A stretch of 64,000 nucleotides of DNA. It comes from Stenomitos frigidus_A. Lineage in GTDB: Bacteria > Cyanobacteriota > Cyanobacteriia > Leptolyngbyales > Leptolyngbyaceae. The position numbers and the translations under genes were made by a program. Each line of letters begins with the position of its first letter. Position 1 is the stretch's first letter. Positions 62,114 to 64,000 of this stretch are shown piece by piece. The stretch lies in NCBI RefSeq assembly GCF_963877135.1, contig NZ_CAWNSW010000141.1:1-64000 (forward strand). The letters run 5' to 3'. The notes beneath the pieces were generated by a model, which worked only from the letters and a program-made list of their open reading frames with translations, was not told where the DNA came from and made no database searches.

Positions 62114-62419
62114 TCAAGGCAGATCTTCAAACAGAGCAGTCAAATCCTGATAGCCACTCACTACCCTGAGTACTTCGATATCGTCATTGAGTAAACGGTA
62201 AAAAATGAGGTACTGCGCGTGGGGCAAACTGCGTGAGCCAGGATAAAGTTCATCTCGTTTGCGACCAATTTGAGGAAACTGAGCAATCCGTTGAAGGGTG
62301 GCATCGATGCCGCTCAGAAACCGTTCGGCGCTGGTTAAACCGTTTTGGGCCGCAAGATAATCTGCAATTGCTTCAATATCTCGACTGGCGAGGAGTGTAA
62401 GTCGACAAACTCGACTCAT
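62114..62419 (-). CDS. RelE/ParE family toxin
   Basis: A 101-residue toxin of the RelE/ParE fold: VCRLTLLASRDIEAIADYLA, FPQIGRKRDELYPGSRSLP and YLIFYRLLNDDIEVLRVVSG are typical. Members block translation or gyrase; the target cannot be told from sequence. The start overlaps the antitoxin stop as ATGA. Confidence 0.9.
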   Translation of the reverse strand: MSRVCRLTLLASRDIEAIADYLAAQNGLTSAERFLSGIDATLQRIAQFPQIGRKRDELYPGSRSLPHAQYLIFYRLLNDDIEVLRVVSGYQDLTALFEDLP

Positions 62420-62679
62420 GTTTGGGAATAGCGCTGGCGTAATCGTTGGCGAATCGCTTCGATTTCAGTCGCAGCATCCAGGAGTTCTCCCCGTTCGGCG
62501 GCTTCAACTCCCAGCAGCACCTCACGGCGTAATGCTTCAAACCGTCCCTGATAAATTTGTTCCCGCTCTGCTAATGCTTGCAGTCCCGCAAGAAGGATTT
62601 CTTCTAGTGAGGCATATTTACCACTGGCAATCTGGCGATCGGCAAACTGCTGTAAATCTGGCGGCAGTGGCATAGTCAT
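62416..62679 (-). CDS. ParD-like antitoxin
   Basis: An 87-residue protein with a ribbon-helix-helix-like N-terminus (LPPDLQQFADRQIASGKYAS, LEEILLAGLQAL) and a charged C-terminal helix expected to wrap the toxin. It is upstream of and overlaps the RelE/ParE-type gene by four bases, the normal order. It probably represses the operon with the toxin. Confidence 0.85.
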   Translation of the reverse strand: MTMPLPPDLQQFADRQIASGKYASLEEILLAGLQALAEREQIYQGRFEALRREVLLGVEAAERGELLDAATEIEAIRQRLRQRYSQT

Positions 62680-62730
62680 TGTTGTACTCGAACGTGGGCA
62701 CTCATTTTTTCAGTTTAACGTACCTGTGGA

Positions 62731-62818
62731 ATCGCCCCAATATGACTGGCTCAAGGGCGATCGCAGTCAGCAAAACCTGAAACGACGATCGCCCCTTCGC
62801 TTCACAAGCGCGATCGTC
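62731..62818. repeat. HIP1-rich composite repeat, second block
   Basis: ATCGCCCCAATATGACTGGC, then TCAAGGGCGATCGCAG, then GCAAAACCTGAAACGACGAT and CGCCCCTTCGCTTCACAAG. The same two parts occur at 61.95-62.09 and 63.53-63.62 kb. Confidence 0.8.
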
Positions 62819-62833
62819 ATTTGTGAACTGGCT

Positions 62834-63247
62834 TCAACTCCCCAGTAGCGCTCGAAAGCCTGCTTGATTAAAATGGTCGTCTGCCGTGAGCGCCTCTATC
62901 ATGCCTCGCTCCTGCATCACAACAAACGATACGCAGTCAATCAGTCCCCACTCTTTGTCGAGACGATTCTTGAATAAGTTGAAGGCAGCTTCGTAGAGGT
63001 CGTTGGATAATGAAACGATTTCAACGTTGGGGTCAGCGATCAGTGATTCAAGAAGCTGAATTGCTGGAACTCTGTATCGTTGTTTAGAGAGTGCATTGCC
63101 AATTTCTAAGAGGATTGCTTGTGTTGTCACTAAGCGAGTGCCACTCTTTTCAAGCTGATTGGCAAGATCAAGCGCTCGTGCATGATGTTTGTCAGTGGTG
63201 GCAGATAGCGCAATGGCAAACGATGTATCGAGAAAGACCTCAGACAT
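62834..63247 (-). CDS. PIN-domain toxin (VapC-like)
   Basis: A 137-residue PIN nuclease from the ATG at 63247. Acidic metal-binding residues lie in EVFLDTSFAIAL (Asp7), ILLEIGNALSK (Glu), and GLIDCVSFVVM (Asp), followed by DDHF. VapC toxins cut tRNA or rRNA. The start overlaps the end of the antitoxin gene by eight bases. The alternative start at 63265 adds six residues. Confidence 0.88.
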   Translation of the reverse strand: MSEVFLDTSFAIALSATTDKHHARALDLANQLEKSGTRLVTTQAILLEIGNALSKQRYRVPAIQLLESLIADPNVEIVSLSNDLYEAAFNLFKNRLDKEWGLIDCVSFVVMQERGMIEALTADDHFNQAGFRALLGS

Positions 63248-63476
63248 TTTCTTGAACAGCGTCACTATACAAGTAGTGATCTAAATTTGCTGACCAATCG
63301 GGAGCGCCTTGCAAATGAAGCGATTTGGCAGTTTGCAGAAACGACTTTGGGTTTGCTGATGTCTCTGGCGAGACGCTCTCAACCGTTATTCGTACTAGTG
63401 TGCCAGCTTCCAGGTCTAGAGGCGCTGTTGGATGAAGGGTGGTGCCATCAAAGACAGCTTCTACTATTTGGATCAT
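63240..63476 (-). CDS. AF2212-like antitoxin (DUF104)
   Basis: A 78-residue protein from MIQIVEAVFDGTTLHP, the beta-strand opening of the AF2212/DUF104 family, with DLEAGTLVRITVES next and a toxin-binding tail. An extended frame to 63602 encodes repeat sequence and is not used. It overlaps the PIN gene, and the pair forms one module. Confidence 0.8.
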   Translation of the reverse strand: MIQIVEAVFDGTTLHPTAPLDLEAGTLVRITVESVSPETSANPKSFLQTAKSLHLQGAPDWSANLDHYLYSDAVQENV

Positions 63477-63530
63477 GGCTGTTCTCACAACTGCGATGTC
63501 CTTAGTATATCCGCTCGATTTAACTAACTC

Positions 63531-63617
63531 GGCTGGCGATCGCAACCAGCAAAACCCGAAACACGATCGCCCCTTCGCTTCACAAGACGATCGCCCCTGC
63601 ATAATTGGCTCAAATGC
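63531..63617. repeat. HIP1-rich composite repeat, third block
   Basis: GCAAAACCCGAAACACGATC, then GCCCCTTCGCTTCACAAGAC, then GATCGCCCCTGCATAATTGG and CTCAAA. It nearly repeats 62767-62812 and joins the GGCTCAA unit. Confidence 0.8.
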
Positions 63618-63624
63618 TTAAAAC

Positions 63625-63915
63625 TCAATGAGCCGGATGAGTCTTCGGCGAACCTACCAACCCATCCGGCTCGGTTTTATCTTTGGAGGTTGTTGCCGTC
63701 CTCACTGGGAAGGGTCTGGACTCTTCTGTGTACGCCCGGACAATTCCCATTGCCCAGTTCTGACGGTAGAAGAGTGCTGGAAACACCGAACACACCACCC
63801 GAAAACCAACATTGTTGTTGCGGTCGGCGGGAGCATTATAGTTGCGGTTGGCAGCGCGACAGTTCACCGGATTGTTGTTCCAGGAACCGCCACGTTTACC
63901 GACGCCAATCCCAAC
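63625..63915 (-). pseudogene. Asn-rich C-terminal fragment of a formylglycine-generating-enzyme-like protein; possible DGR repeat
   Basis: Reading leftward, the frame opens after a TGA at 63916-63918. It encodes GKRGGSWNNNPVNCRAANRN, then YNAPADRNNNVGFRVV, the C-terminal end of an FGE/sulfatase-modifying (SUMF1) C-type-lectin fold, and then a tail of about 45 residues. There is no start codon upstream of the conserved RGGSW. Ten of thirty residues (63793-63882) are Asn, seven as AAC. Such AAC-rich FGE ends are the template or variable repeats of cyanobacterial diversity-generating retroelements. No reverse transcriptase is in the window. It may instead be a plain gene fragment. Confidence 0.55.
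63630..63672. other. GC-rich hairpin beside the FGE-like fragment
   Basis: GAGCCGGATG (63630-63639) pairs with CATCCGGCTC (63663-63672) around a 23-base loop. GGTTTTAT follows on the plus strand and ATTGAGTTTT on the minus strand. It could be a terminator or a structure accompanying the repeat. Confidence 0.55.
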
Positions 63916-64000
63916 TCAGGTCTCGACGAGCGAGAAGACTGAGTGAGATGAGTATACGGCATGATGACTGAGAAGCCTGTTTTGTGAAAATAATTTGCTC

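Noticed and set aside
63628..63942. Plus-strand frame of 104 codons at the right edge
   Set aside because: It is the antisense of the FGE-like fragment, which has clear family motifs.

Overview
The window comes from a cyanobacterial chromosome. GCGATCGC (HIP1) octamers are scattered through most of it. Coding content is typical of the phylum: the urea ABC transporter urtABCDE behind an NtcA-type promoter, SepF, a thylakoid-type FtsH, a Psb34-like photosystem II assembly peptide, a zinc-ribbon Ser/Thr kinase with WD40 repeats, an XisF-like recombinase and a PatD-like protein. Intergenic regions carry short tandem repeats and interspersed palindromes of the kind common in filamentous or large-genome cyanobacteria. 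I cannot name the genus. No rRNA, tRNA, CRISPR array or intact insertion sequence was found.

Layout. 0.5-8.8 kb: HerA-like ATPase, a membrane hypothetical, a phosphatase, a VOC protein, then the division genes ftsI and an FtsL-like gene, followed by a repeat-rich 1 kb gap. 9-14 kb: queA, murD, ftsH. 14-17 kb: a DUF554 protein, an AT-rich two-domain protein with a nucleoside-deoxyribosyltransferase-like C-terminus, broken pieces of a DUF815 ATPase and a PAS kinase, then sepF. 17.5-26.3 kb: msrB, a MetX-like hydrolase, and the nitrogen cluster read leftward (ureG, then urtA-B-C-D-E). 26.7-34.9 kb: a large membrane protein, an acyltransferase, and a leftward run containing a lipid-A-disaccharide-synthase-related protein, a VOC protein, an AAC(6')-like acetyltransferase and a serine recombinase. 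35-41 kb: two membrane hypotheticals, yidD, a D-Ala-D-Ala dipeptidase-like enzyme and the kinase-WD40 protein. 41-49 kb: a fused peptide-type ABC ATPase, a zinc-finger protein, a PatD-like gene, rel/spoT, a conserved hypothetical and rpsU. 49-55 kb: a low-temperature-induced-type protein, L-asparaginase, a NarL-type two-component pair, three small genes including a Coq4-like one, and psb34. 56-61 kb: a methyltransferase, a decayed MocR/PNPOx/DMT locus, a PadR regulator with a divergent target, an epoxide-hydrolase-like enzyme and an AGE epimerase. 61-64 kb: Uma2, a ParD/RelE pair and an AF2212-like/PIN pair separated by a shared HIP1-rich repeat, ending in an asparagine-rich FGE C-terminal fragment that resembles a diversity-generating-retroelement repeat.

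Functional links that can be supported: ureG and urtA-E form a nitrogen-scavenging block with a textbook NtcA promoter in front of urtA; ftsI, the FtsL-like gene, murD and sepF serve septal wall synthesis; the PadR gene and its neighbour share a perfect operator-like inverted repeat. The strongest leads for something new are the retroelement-like fragment at the right edge, the AT-rich deoxyribosyltransferase-like protein beside gene debris, and a kinase with about 110 extra residues inside its catalytic core.
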